11,563 bases of DNA from Betaproteobacteria bacterium RIFCSPLOWO2_02_FULL_68_150 (GTDB taxonomy: Bacteria; Pseudomonadota; Gammaproteobacteria; Burkholderiales; SG8-39), in the NCBI GenBank assembly GCA_001771975.1, contig MERE01000024.1, forward strand, positions 1 to 11,563, written 5' to 3'. The notes under the pieces were generated by a model. That model made no database searches. It worked only from the letters and a program-made list of their open reading frames with translations, and was not told where the DNA came from. Made by a program: the position numbers and the translations under genes. Below are positions 1 to 5,513 of this stretch, one piece after another (within the stretch, counting starts at the first letter, position 1; every line of letters begins with the position of its first letter).

Positions 1-550
1 GCGGCAACGTCGGTCCCTGCGGGTTGTAGACCAGGTTGAGCTCGAGCCCGCTGCCGTCGCTGCCATAGCCCAGCGCATTGAGCCGATGCAGTGCGCGCAG
101 GCTCTTTTCGAATACTCCCTTGCCGCGCTGGCGCTCGACATTTTCCTCGAGGTAGCAGGGGAGCGAGGCCACCACCTCGACCCTCTGCCCGGCGAGGAAC
201 TCGGCCAGCCCCTCCTGCCCCGGCTCCTCCAGGACCGTGAGGTTGCAGCGATCGATCACGTGCGCGCCGAGGCCGCGCGCGCGCAGCACCAGGTCGCGAA
301 AATGCGGGTTCAGCTCCGGCGCACCGCCCGTGAGATCGAGCCGCCGCACCCCTGAGACGCCGACGAAAGCGAGCACGTCGGCGAGTGTGTCGCGCGCCAT
401 CATCTCCGTGCGGCCGGGCCCGGCGTTGACATGGCAATGCAGGCAACTCTGGTTGCAGCGGTAGCCGAGATTGACCTGCAGCGTCTCGAGGCGGTGCCGC
501 GCGAGCGCCGGGAAGCCGTACCGTCGCATCAGGGGCAGCGTTGCATGCAT
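1..550 (-). CDS. ArsS-like radical SAM protein, N-terminal part (cut by window edge)
   Basis: This is a partial gene: the first 183 codons are present and the 3' end lies beyond the left edge. It is a radical SAM enzyme, seen from CNQSCLHCHVNAGP at residues 32-45, where C32, C36 and C39 form the CX3CX2C motif that binds the 4Fe-4S cluster and S-adenosylmethionine. LTGGAPELNPHF (73-84) follows as the SAM-binding GGxPE-type motif. The run LQVNLGYRCNQSCLHCH with DRCNLTVL (100-107) and ASLPCYLEENV (128-138) is characteristic of the ArsS family, annotated as arsenosugar-biosynthesis radical SAM (seleno)proteins that usually end in a DUF3641 domain. That domain would be off-window. The start at 550 is chosen because AGGAG lies 7 bases upstream (558-562). 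The first residues lie close before the radical SAM core, as is usual in the family. The gene lies 93 bases after the cyclic-nucleotide-binding gene on the same strand. Many family members occur outside arsenic loci, and no ars gene is visible here, so the substrate is uncertain. Confidence 0.85.
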   Translation of the reverse strand, partial: MHATLPLMRRYGFPALARHRLETLQVNLGYRCNQSCLHCHVNAGPGRTEMMARDTLADVLAFVGVSGVRRLDLTGGAPELNPHFRDLVLRARGLGAHVIDRCNLTVLEEPGQEGLAEFLAGQRVEVVASLPCYLEENVERQRGKGVFEKSLRALHRLNALGYGSDGSGLELNLVYNPQGPTLP

Positions 551-643
551 GACCTTCTCCTCTAGCTGATTGTCGCCGGACCGTTGGTCGCCGTGTGACC
601 GCCCGGGCTTACAGCGCCGGTGCCGCAACGGCGCCGCGCGGGC

Positions 644-1186
644 TCAAAGCGTCCCTGGCACGCCGCCCGACCAGTCCTCATGCGCCTCGATCAGGCGCGC
701 GCTGGTGAGCCGCAGGCGCTGCGACAGCATCAGCACGAACTCCATCAGGATCTTGGCGCCGAGCATCGGCTGCTCGACGATGATGCGCGCCAGATTCTCG
801 CGGTCCAGCGCCGCGACCAGGCAGGGCTCGAGCGCCACGCAGGTGGCAAAGCGCGGCTCGCCGTCGATCATCGACATCTCGCCCAGCGTCCTGCCTGCCT
901 CGACCGTGGCAATGGCGCGCGGCTCGCCGGAGCGATCGCGCTTGCGCACTTCGACCCTGCCCTCGATCAGCATCAGCATGAAGTCGCCGCCGTCGCCTTC
1001 GCGCAGCAGTTCGTTCTCCGGGTCGGCGCGATAGACATCCATGAAGTGCGCCAGCAACCGCACTTCGGCCAGGGAAAAGTTCTCCAGCATCGCACAGCGC
1101 GGAATCAACGCATGCAGCTGGGCCGAGAACCGGGTGGCGTCCCCGAGATACTCCAGGTGCGCGAGCCTCTGCGGGCGGTCGTTCAT
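644..1186 (-). CDS. Cyclic nucleotide-binding (CRP/FNR-type sensor) domain protein without DNA-binding domain
   Basis: This is a 180-residue protein made almost entirely of one cyclic-nucleotide-binding (cNMP) beta-roll. Visible elements are the helix LIPRCAMLENFSLAEVRLLA (27-46), the turn ELLREGDGGDFMLMLIEGRVEV (59-80), and the phosphate-binding cassette GEMSMIDGEPRFATCVA (102-118) with E103 and R112. The residues after the roll (about 130-180) form a helix (ILMEFVLMLSQRLRLTSARL) resembling the dimer helix of CRP-type proteins, but no helix-turn-helix follows. It is therefore probably a ligand-sensing or scaffold protein and not a transcription factor. Ligand and partner are unknown. ATG at 1186 is preferred over upstream in-frame starts because the upstream extension runs through the long inverted repeat at 1262-1311 and has no domain character. 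There is no good Shine-Dalgarno sequence; CATAAT at 1196-1201 could be a -10 element with a poor -35. The ArsS-like gene follows on the same strand. Confidence 0.85.
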   Translation of the reverse strand: MNDRPQRLAHLEYLGDATRFSAQLHALIPRCAMLENFSLAEVRLLAHFMDVYRADPENELLREGDGGDFMLMLIEGRVEVRKRDRSGEPRAIATVEAGRTLGEMSMIDGEPRFATCVALEPCLVAALDRENLARIIVEQPMLGAKILMEFVLMLSQRLRLTSARLIEAHEDWSGGVPGTL

Positions 1187-1261
1187 GGCGGCGCGATTAT
1201 GCCTTAGTCTCGAATCCGGCACGTACTGGCAAGGCACGTTACGATTTTGCAGTTCCTCATC

Positions 1262-1311
1262 TCTGCCGACCTGGAGCGATTGCGCGAGCGCAATCGCTCC
1301 AGGTCGGCAGA
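1262..1311. repeat. 50-base perfect inverted repeat (23-bp arms, 4-base loop)
   Basis: The arms at 1262-1284 and 1289-1311 are exact reverse complements, with CGAG (1285-1288) between them. The arm core reads CCTGGAGCGATTGCG. The element sits alone in the 167-base gap between the UbiA-like gene (stop at 1354-1356) and the start of the cyclic-nucleotide-binding gene at 1186, both minus strand. Neither strand has a T run after the stem, so it is not a standard intrinsic terminator. Its length and perfection suggest a REP- or MITE-like palindromic element or an mRNA-processing hairpin. Copy number cannot be judged from this window. Confidence 0.9.
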
Positions 1312-1353
1312 CCGGGGGAATCAAAACCGAGCCGCCTCTCCCGCTTGCCCCCC

Positions 1354-2226
1354 TTACCCCAGCAGCCACGCCACGGTCGCCGCCCAGCCGAGCGTCGACA
1401 ACGCGAGCACCGGGTCGCGCAGCAGCTCATCGGCCGGATCGCCGCCGCCACCGCGGTAGTTGAGGCGATACAGGTAGCGGAACGTCCCCAGCAGCACCCA
1501 GGGCAGCGTCAGCACCAGCCGTTCGGTGTCGTGCAGCGCCGCCGTCTCGGGCGCTACCGTATAGAGGGCGTAGCCGACGATCACGCCACCGGCGCAGACG
1601 AGCACCGCCTGGTCGAGAAAGTCCGCCGAATACGCATCGAGCACCGCGCGATGCCGCCCGGCCTCCTCGTTCAGCTGCTCCAGCTCGGCGCGGCGCTTGC
1701 CGAAACCGAGCATCAGCGTGAGCAGCAGTCCGCACAGCAGCAACCAGTTCGACGGCTCGATGCCGATGCCGGCCGTGCCGGCCAGCAGCCGCAGCATGAA
1801 TCCGGCAGCGATGACGAACACGTCGAGCACCGGAATGTGCTTCAACCCGCGCGTATAGGCGATATTGAGCGCCAGGTAGGCAGCGACAATGCCCGCCGCG
1901 AGCGTGCCGGCCGCGCCCGCCACGGCCAGTGCGGCGAGTCCGTGCACGGCCGCAGCGGCAAAGGCTTCGCGCGGAGCGATGGCGCCGCGCGCCACCGGTC
2001 GCGTGCGCTTGACCGGGTGGTCGCGGTCGCGAGGCGCGTCGACTGCGTCGTTGAATGCGTACACGGCGCTCGAGGCCAGGCAGAACGCTGCCGTGGCCGC
2101 AGCGGCGGCCGCGATCAGCTGTGGATCGCGCCAGGCGTGCCCGAACAATAGGCCGGTCAGCACGAAGCTGTTTTTGGCCCACTGCTGCGGGCGCGCCAGC
2201 TCGACGAACGCCGGCAACCGGCTCAT
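1354..2226 (-). CDS. UbiA-family membrane transferase, DPPR synthase-like (polyprenyl-phosphate phosphoribosyltransferase)
   Basis: This is a 290-residue, strongly hydrophobic polytopic membrane protein of the UbiA superfamily. It opens with ELARPQQWAKN (9-19). The first aspartate-rich motif follows as FNDAVDAPRDRDHPVKRTRP (58-77), with N59, D60, D63 and D67. The second conserved loop is AYTRGLKHIPVLDVFVIAAG, with D135. The combination of RPxQWxKN with NDxxDxxxDRxHPxKxxRP is typical of the branch containing decaprenyl-phosphate phosphoribosyltransferase (mycobacterial Rv3806c). That enzyme moves 5-phosphoribose from PRPP onto a polyprenyl phosphate at the inner membrane, in contrast to prenylating 4-hydroxybenzoate. 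The start ATG (2224-2226) overlaps the stop of the glycosyltransferase gene in an ATGA, so the two are translationally coupled. A lipid-linked pentose made here could serve envelope glycan or lipid modification, which is inference. No DprE1/DprE2-like epimerase genes are present nearby. A quinone or haem prenyltransferase role is less likely given the motifs. Confidence 0.82.
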   Translation of the reverse strand: MSRLPAFVELARPQQWAKNSFVLTGLLFGHAWRDPQLIAAAAAATAAFCLASSAVYAFNDAVDAPRDRDHPVKRTRPVARGAIAPREAFAAAAVHGLAALAVAGAAGTLAAGIVAAYLALNIAYTRGLKHIPVLDVFVIAAGFMLRLLAGTAGIGIEPSNWLLLCGLLLTLMLGFGKRRAELEQLNEEAGRHRAVLDAYSADFLDQAVLVCAGGVIVGYALYTVAPETAALHDTERLVLTLPWVLLGTFRYLYRLNYRGGGGDPADELLRDPVLALSTLGWAATVAWLLG

Positions 2227-3716
2227 GCGGGAAAGTAACGCTCGAAGAAATAGCAGCGCCGCACCGGCAGCAGGGACGGGATGCGGTAGTAGCGGTCGCG
2301 CACCTCGGTCAGAATTTGCGCGCGGTAGGCCTCGAAGTTGAAACCGCGGCCACGCACCGCGTAGAACGCAGTGTCAGCGAGTTCCACCGGCGCGATGTCG
2401 AGCTCGCGGAAATACGGCCGGTATTGCGCTTCCGGCGGGCGCGTCCGCCGCAGGATCAGCAGGTCCTTGCCGGCGTAGTCCCGCCAGTCGGTGAGGATGT
2501 CATCGTGCCGTGCATGCGAAGTGCCCAGTCCGAAGACCGGCACTTCGCGCCGGCTGTGATACGCAAGCAGCGCCGCGAGGACGTAGCTGTCCGCGGCGAG
2601 AGCGTAGCCATCCAGCTGCGGCGCGAGCGACTCGACGAATGCCGGCCCCTTGAGCAGGAACACGAGGCGCGGATACAGCCGCGTGTCCTTCCAGGCCTCG
2701 AGCGGTGCCAGCGCGACGGCCGCTGCCAGCACCACATGCACCAGCGCGAACACGGCAAAAAAACGCACCACCGCCCTCAGCTGATGCCGCGCCGCGACCA
2801 GCGCCAGCGTGATCACCAGCGCGGGAATGAACGACTGCAGCCAGTGCAGGCCGATACGCTTGACCGGCGACAGGAGCGCAAACACTGCGAGCGGCAGCAG
2901 CCACGCAAGCAGCAGCGCGCGCCCCGCGCTTGCCGCCGGTGGCGCGAGCACCTGCGTGCGCTCGCGCCACAGGAACCAGAGCAAAGGCGCCGCAAGGTAG
3001 GCGAGCGCGCCGGCATAGAGCAGCGGCGTCGTGGGCGACCAGCCCGCGTCGTCATGCCGGTTGATGGCATTGAACATGACGTTGCACCAGCACGCATCGA
3101 GGTTCCAGTAGAGATTGAGCAGCGCGGCCGGCAGCGCGCCCGTGATGACCATGCCGGCGGCGCCCCAGCGCCGCGCCTGCACCGCCCAGGCGAGATACGC
3201 GAGCCCCAGCAGGACGGCGAAATACTTCGACAGGAAGGCGGCGCCGAGCAGCACGCCGGAGGCGAAGAACAGCCACGGCGCGCCGCGCTGCACTGCGCGC
3301 AGGAACACCAGCAAGGACGCGGTGCTGAACGCGAGCAGCGGCGCATCGGTGGTGACGATCACGTTCCAGAGGTTGATCGGCGCGAGCAGCACCGCAGCCG
3401 CGGCGAGGTTCGCCGTATCGTCGTCCTTCGCGAACCAGCGCATGAGCGCAGCACGGAGCGCCAGCGCGACCGCCGCCGGCGCAAGGGTCGCCGGCAGGCG
3501 CGCCACCCAATCCGCATCCGACAGCGCAACCAGCGGGGCGAGCAGCCAGCCGATCATCGGCGGATGATCGTAGAACCCCAGGTCGGGTCTGCGCCCCCAC
3601 AAGACGAAGTAGGCCTCGTCGCCCGTGAACGGCAGCGCGAACGAGAGCCAGACGCGAAACGCGAGCGTCGCCGCGAGAGCGAATTGAAACCAGTCGCGCG
3701 CCGAACGCGCGCTCAA
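2223..3716 (-). CDS. GT39-type (ArnT/PMT-like) integral membrane glycosyltransferase
   Basis: This is a 497-residue protein with many hydrophobic segments over about residues 10-340 and a more polar C-terminal part (about 345-497). The first periplasmic loop holds FTGDEAYFVLWGRRP (30-44), with the acidic pair D33-E34, then GFYDHPPMIGW (47-57). Both are hallmarks of the PMT/ArnT GT-C fold, where the first Asp is the catalytic base or metal-associated residue. LSKYFAVLLG further on is also typical. Such enzymes transfer a sugar from a polyprenyl-phosphate donor to lipid or protein acceptors on the periplasmic side. The donor and acceptor here are unknown. The start is TTG at 3714-3716, overlapping the DAHP synthase stop as TTGA, with AGGGG 9 bases upstream (3726-3730). 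No ATG occurs before residue 54, which would remove the catalytic loop, so TTG is the only sensible start. It overlaps the following UbiA-like gene by 4 bases, and the pair plausibly works on one lipid-linked sugar. Confidence 0.87.
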   Translation of the reverse strand: MSARSARDWFQFALAATLAFRVWLSFALPFTGDEAYFVLWGRRPDLGFYDHPPMIGWLLAPLVALSDADWVARLPATLAPAAVALALRAALMRWFAKDDDTANLAAAAVLLAPINLWNVIVTTDAPLLAFSTASLLVFLRAVQRGAPWLFFASGVLLGAAFLSKYFAVLLGLAYLAWAVQARRWGAAGMVITGALPAALLNLYWNLDACWCNVMFNAINRHDDAGWSPTTPLLYAGALAYLAAPLLWFLWRERTQVLAPPAASAGRALLLAWLLPLAVFALLSPVKRIGLHWLQSFIPALVITLALVAARHQLRAVVRFFAVFALVHVVLAAAVALAPLEAWKDTRLYPRLVFLLKGPAFVESLAPQLDGYALAADSYVLAALLAYHSRREVPVFGLGTSHARHDDILTDWRDYAGKDLLILRRTRPPEAQYRPYFRELDIAPVELADTAFYAVRGRGFNFEAYRAQILTEVRDRYYRIPSLLPVRRCYFFERYFPA

Positions 3717-4834
3717 GCGCGGCGGCCCCTGGCGCTGCGCCGGCGCTTGCGCACCGCGTCGGCGAACGTTTCCAGCACGCCAACCGACTCATCCCAGCCG
3801 ATGCAGCCATCGGTGATGCTCTGTCCGTAGCGCAGCGGCCTGCCCGGCTGCAGGTCCTGGCGGCCCTCGACCAGGTTCGACTCCACCATCACGCCGACGA
3901 TGCTGCGGCTGCCGGCGGCCACTTGGCCGGCCACCGCCTGCGCCACTTCGATCTGGCGCCGGTACTGTTTCGCCGCGTTGGCGTGCGACAGGTCGATCAT
4001 CAGGCGCTGCGGCAGCTTGGCGCGAGCGAGTTCCCCGCACGCCGTCTCGACGCTGCCCGCGTCGTAATTGGGTTGCTTGCCGCCGCGCAGGATGATGTGG
4101 CAGTCCTCGTTGCCACGCGTCTCCACGATCGCAACCTGCCCGCTCTTGTGCACCGAGAGGAAGTGGTGCCGCTGGCGCGCGGCGAGGATCGCGTCGACCG
4201 CGATCCTGACATTGCCTTCGGTGCCGTTCTTGAAGCCGACCGGCGCCGAGAGCCCCGAAGCCAGCTCGCGGTGCACCTGCGACTCGGTGGTGCGCGCGCC
4301 GATCGCGCCCCAGGCCACCAGGTCGCCGATGTACTGCGGCGAGATCACGTCGAGGAACTCGCAACCCGCGGGCACGCCGAGGCGGTTGATGCTGACCAGC
4401 AGGTCGCGCGCGATGCGCAGGCCCTCGTTGATGCGGAAGCTGCCGTTCAGGTAGGGATCGTTGATCAGGCCCTTCCAGCCCACCGTGGTGCGCGGCTTCT
4501 CGAAATACACGCGCATCAGCAGCTCGAGTTCGCCCGCGTGGCGCTTGCGTTCGGCGAGCAGCTGAGCGGCGTAGGCGAGCGCCGCCGCCGGGTCGTGGAT
4601 CGAGCACGGCCCCATCACCACCAGCAGCCGGTCGGTGCGGCCGTGCAGGATGTCGCGCACGCGCCGGCGGGTATCCACTACCAGCTTTTCCGCCGCCGTT
4701 CCCTGGATCGGAAAGAAGCGGATCAGGTGCTCCGGCGGCGGCAGCGGAACGATGTTCTCGATGCGCTCGTCGTCGGTGAGCGAGGTCTTGTCGGCGGGCA
4801 CCAGTGAAAGGTAGTTGTCGGTCGGTGTCGTCAT
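3713..4834 (-). CDS. aroG: 3-deoxy-7-phosphoheptulonate synthase (DAHP synthase, class I AroG/F/H type)
   Basis: This enzyme condenses phosphoenolpyruvate with erythrose 4-phosphate, the first committed step of the shikimate pathway, in the cytoplasm. The 373-residue product carries the class I signature throughout: GPCSIHDP (75-82), RVYFEKPRTTVGWKG, INDPYLNGSF, GARTTESQVHRELASGLS, PVGFKNGTEGN, CHIILRGG, DLSHANA and GVMVESNLVEG. GQSITDGCIGWD lies near the C-terminus. The metal ligands expected in this family (the Cys of GPCS, the His of DLSHAN, the Glu of MVES and a C-terminal Asp in TDGCIGWD) all have candidates. Compared with E. coli AroG (350 residues) the extra length is a short N-terminal tail and a basic C-terminal tail (RKRRRSARGRR). 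ATG at 4834 has no strong Shine-Dalgarno. Its 5' leader contains a Trp/Phe leader peptide and an intrinsic terminator with a competing antiterminator, so expression is probably controlled by attenuation. Which amino acid feedback-inhibits the enzyme cannot be read from sequence alone. The isoenzyme letter is by resemblance only. Confidence 0.95.
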   Translation of the reverse strand: MTTPTDNYLSLVPADKTSLTDDERIENIVPLPPPEHLIRFFPIQGTAAEKLVVDTRRRVRDILHGRTDRLLVVMGPCSIHDPAAALAYAAQLLAERKRHAGELELLMRVYFEKPRTTVGWKGLINDPYLNGSFRINEGLRIARDLLVSINRLGVPAGCEFLDVISPQYIGDLVAWGAIGARTTESQVHRELASGLSAPVGFKNGTEGNVRIAVDAILAARQRHHFLSVHKSGQVAIVETRGNEDCHIILRGGKQPNYDAGSVETACGELARAKLPQRLMIDLSHANAAKQYRRQIEVAQAVAGQVAAGSRSIVGVMVESNLVEGRQDLQPGRPLRYGQSITDGCIGWDESVGVLETFADAVRKRRRSARGRRA

Positions 4835-4854
4835 GTGCGGTCTCGGGTCGATGC

Positions 4855-4893
4855 AAAAAAAAACCGCCAGGCATCTCTGCGCTGGCGGTTTTT
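4855..4893 (-). terminator. Intrinsic terminator in the aroG leader (attenuator terminator)
   Basis: On the minus strand, AAAAACCGCCAG is the reverse complement of the upstream arm: the arms are plus positions 4882-4893 and 4859-4870, 12 bp perfectly paired around an 11-base loop. They are followed in the direction of transcription by a run of nine T (4863-4855). This is a textbook rho-independent terminator, lying 20 bases before the aroG ATG and after the leader peptide stop at 4913-4915. It could simply end the alaS-Nudix transcript, but the exact complementarity of its 5' arm to the leader reading frame argues for conditional termination. On the plus strand the same stem is followed by only five T. 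Confidence 0.88.
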
Positions 4894-4935
4894 CGGGATC
4901 CCTGGAATGCGCCTAGCCGATCCCCTCCGCCAGCG
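4880..4935 (-). promoter_or_regulatory. Antiterminator pairing that competes with the aroG leader terminator
   Basis: In the minus-strand RNA, CGCTGGCGG (4935 down to 4927) lies inside the leader peptide frame. It is exactly complementary over 9 bases to CCGCCAGCG (4888 down to 4880), which contains most of the G/C core of the terminator's 5' arm. The two structures cannot coexist. The upstream segment is duplicated as CTGGCGG in the terminator's 3' arm (4870-4864), as expected of strands 2 and 4 of an attenuator. A possible strand 1:2 stem pairs TCCCC (4943-4939) with GGGGA (4925-4921), placing the antiterminator segment in its loop. Strand 1 begins at the last base of the third Phe codon. 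Energies were not computed. Confidence 0.72.
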
Positions 4936-4978
4936 AGCGGGGAAAGCAGGAAAACGGGAACTCGAGCCAGCGCTTCAT
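4913..4978 (-). CDS. Putative Trp/Phe leader peptide of the aroG attenuator
   Basis: This is a 21-codon reading frame, starting MKRWLEFPFSCF and ending at TAG (4915-4913), located between the Nudix gene and aroG. It contains TGG (4969-4967) and three Phe codons, TTC (4960-4958), TTT (4954-4952) and TTT (4945-4943), i.e. four aromatic codons among residues 4-12. This is a strong enrichment for so short a peptide. Its second half carries the antiterminator segment. In the classical model, ribosomes stalling at Phe or Trp codons would free that segment to pair with the terminator arm and allow aroG transcription. Ribosomes reaching the stop would cover it and permit termination. An in-frame ATG at 4996-4994 would add MLEFAS with one more Phe codon. 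Weakness: no convincing Shine-Dalgarno precedes either ATG. No promoter is evident between here and the Nudix stop at 5028. Confidence 0.62.
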   Translation of the reverse strand: MKRWLEFPFSCFPRSLAEGIG

Positions 4979-5027
4979 GGATGCGAATTCAAGCATGAAC
5001 CGGGCGCGGCTGTCCACTCGGCCGGCA

Positions 5028-5513
5028 CTACGGCCTTGCGCGCCGCGCCAGCCAGTCGCGCAGCGCGAGGCCGGTGCCGAACTCCCATGGCCGCAGTTTC
5101 TCGGGCGCGATGCGGCGGAAATCGACCAGTTCCTCGCCGAGCCGGATCTCGCCCGCGGCCGGAACGTGGTAGGCGATGATCAGTTCGTTGCGGCGCGCGA
5201 ACGCATAGAGGCCGACCCAATGGGTCGCGAGCGCTTGCAGCGAAAGCTCCTCCTTCACCTCGCGCGCCACCGCGGCCTCGGGCGTCTCGTCCTTTTCCAG
5301 AAAACCGGTGATCAGGCCGAACATCTTCTCGGGCCAGTCGCGGTTGCGCGCCAGGATCACGCCGCCCGCGTGCTCGACGATCGCGGCCACCACCGGAACC
5401 GGGTTATCCCAGTGCACGAAGCCGCAGGCACAGCCGAGCCGCGTCGCGCCGCCGTATTCGCCTGCGGCGAGCGGCTGCGCGCAGCGCGGACAGAACCTAT
5501 AACCGTTGCTCAA
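5028..5513 (-). CDS. Nudix hydrolase with N-terminal zinc ribbon
   Basis: This is a 161-residue cytoplasmic hydrolase acting on a nucleoside diphosphate linked to another moiety; the substrate is not identifiable. An N-terminal zinc ribbon is seen in FCPRC (C8, C11) and LGCACGFVHWDNP (C28, C30), as in NudC-like NADH pyrophosphatases and the short zinc-ribbon Nudix proteins. The Nudix box runs from G70 to L92 (GFLEKD, then E76, then REVKEELSL). The catalytic REVKEE glutamates E85, E88 and E89 are intact, but the usual Gly near the end of the box is Ser91. The start chosen is TTG (5511-5513), which gives the zinc ribbon a short lead-in and has AGGG 7 bases upstream. It overlaps the last codons of alaS by 17 bases. 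An upstream start at 5639 would run about 40 residues of non-domain sequence through alaS. Co-transcription with alaS is likely, and this transcript probably feeds into the aroG leader. Confidence 0.85.
   Translation of the reverse strand: MSNGYRFCPRCAQPLAAGEYGGATRLGCACGFVHWDNPVPVVAAIVEHAGGVILARNRDWPEKMFGLITGFLEKDETPEAAVAREVKEELSLQALATHWVGLYAFARRNELIIAYHVPAAGEIRLGEELVDFRRIAPEKLRPWEFGTGLALRDWLARRARP

Noticed and set aside
551..643. Terminator between the cyclic-nucleotide-binding and ArsS-like genes
   Set aside because: Some GC-rich complementarity exists near 610-640, but there is no clean stem with a T run.
1262..1311. Intrinsic terminator for the UbiA-like gene
   Set aside because: The stem is strong but no T run follows on the minus strand, where the downstream bases are mixed.
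2055..3830. 591-codon plus-strand reading frame opposite the GT39-like and UbiA-like genes
   Set aside because: Its translation is Arg/Gln/Glu-rich with no domain pattern, and it is antisense to two genes with clear family motifs. It is a by-product of GC-rich codon use.
4835..5027. Riboswitch in the aroG leader
   Set aside because: No known aptamer pattern was recognised. A coding leader peptide with alternative stems explains the visible structure.
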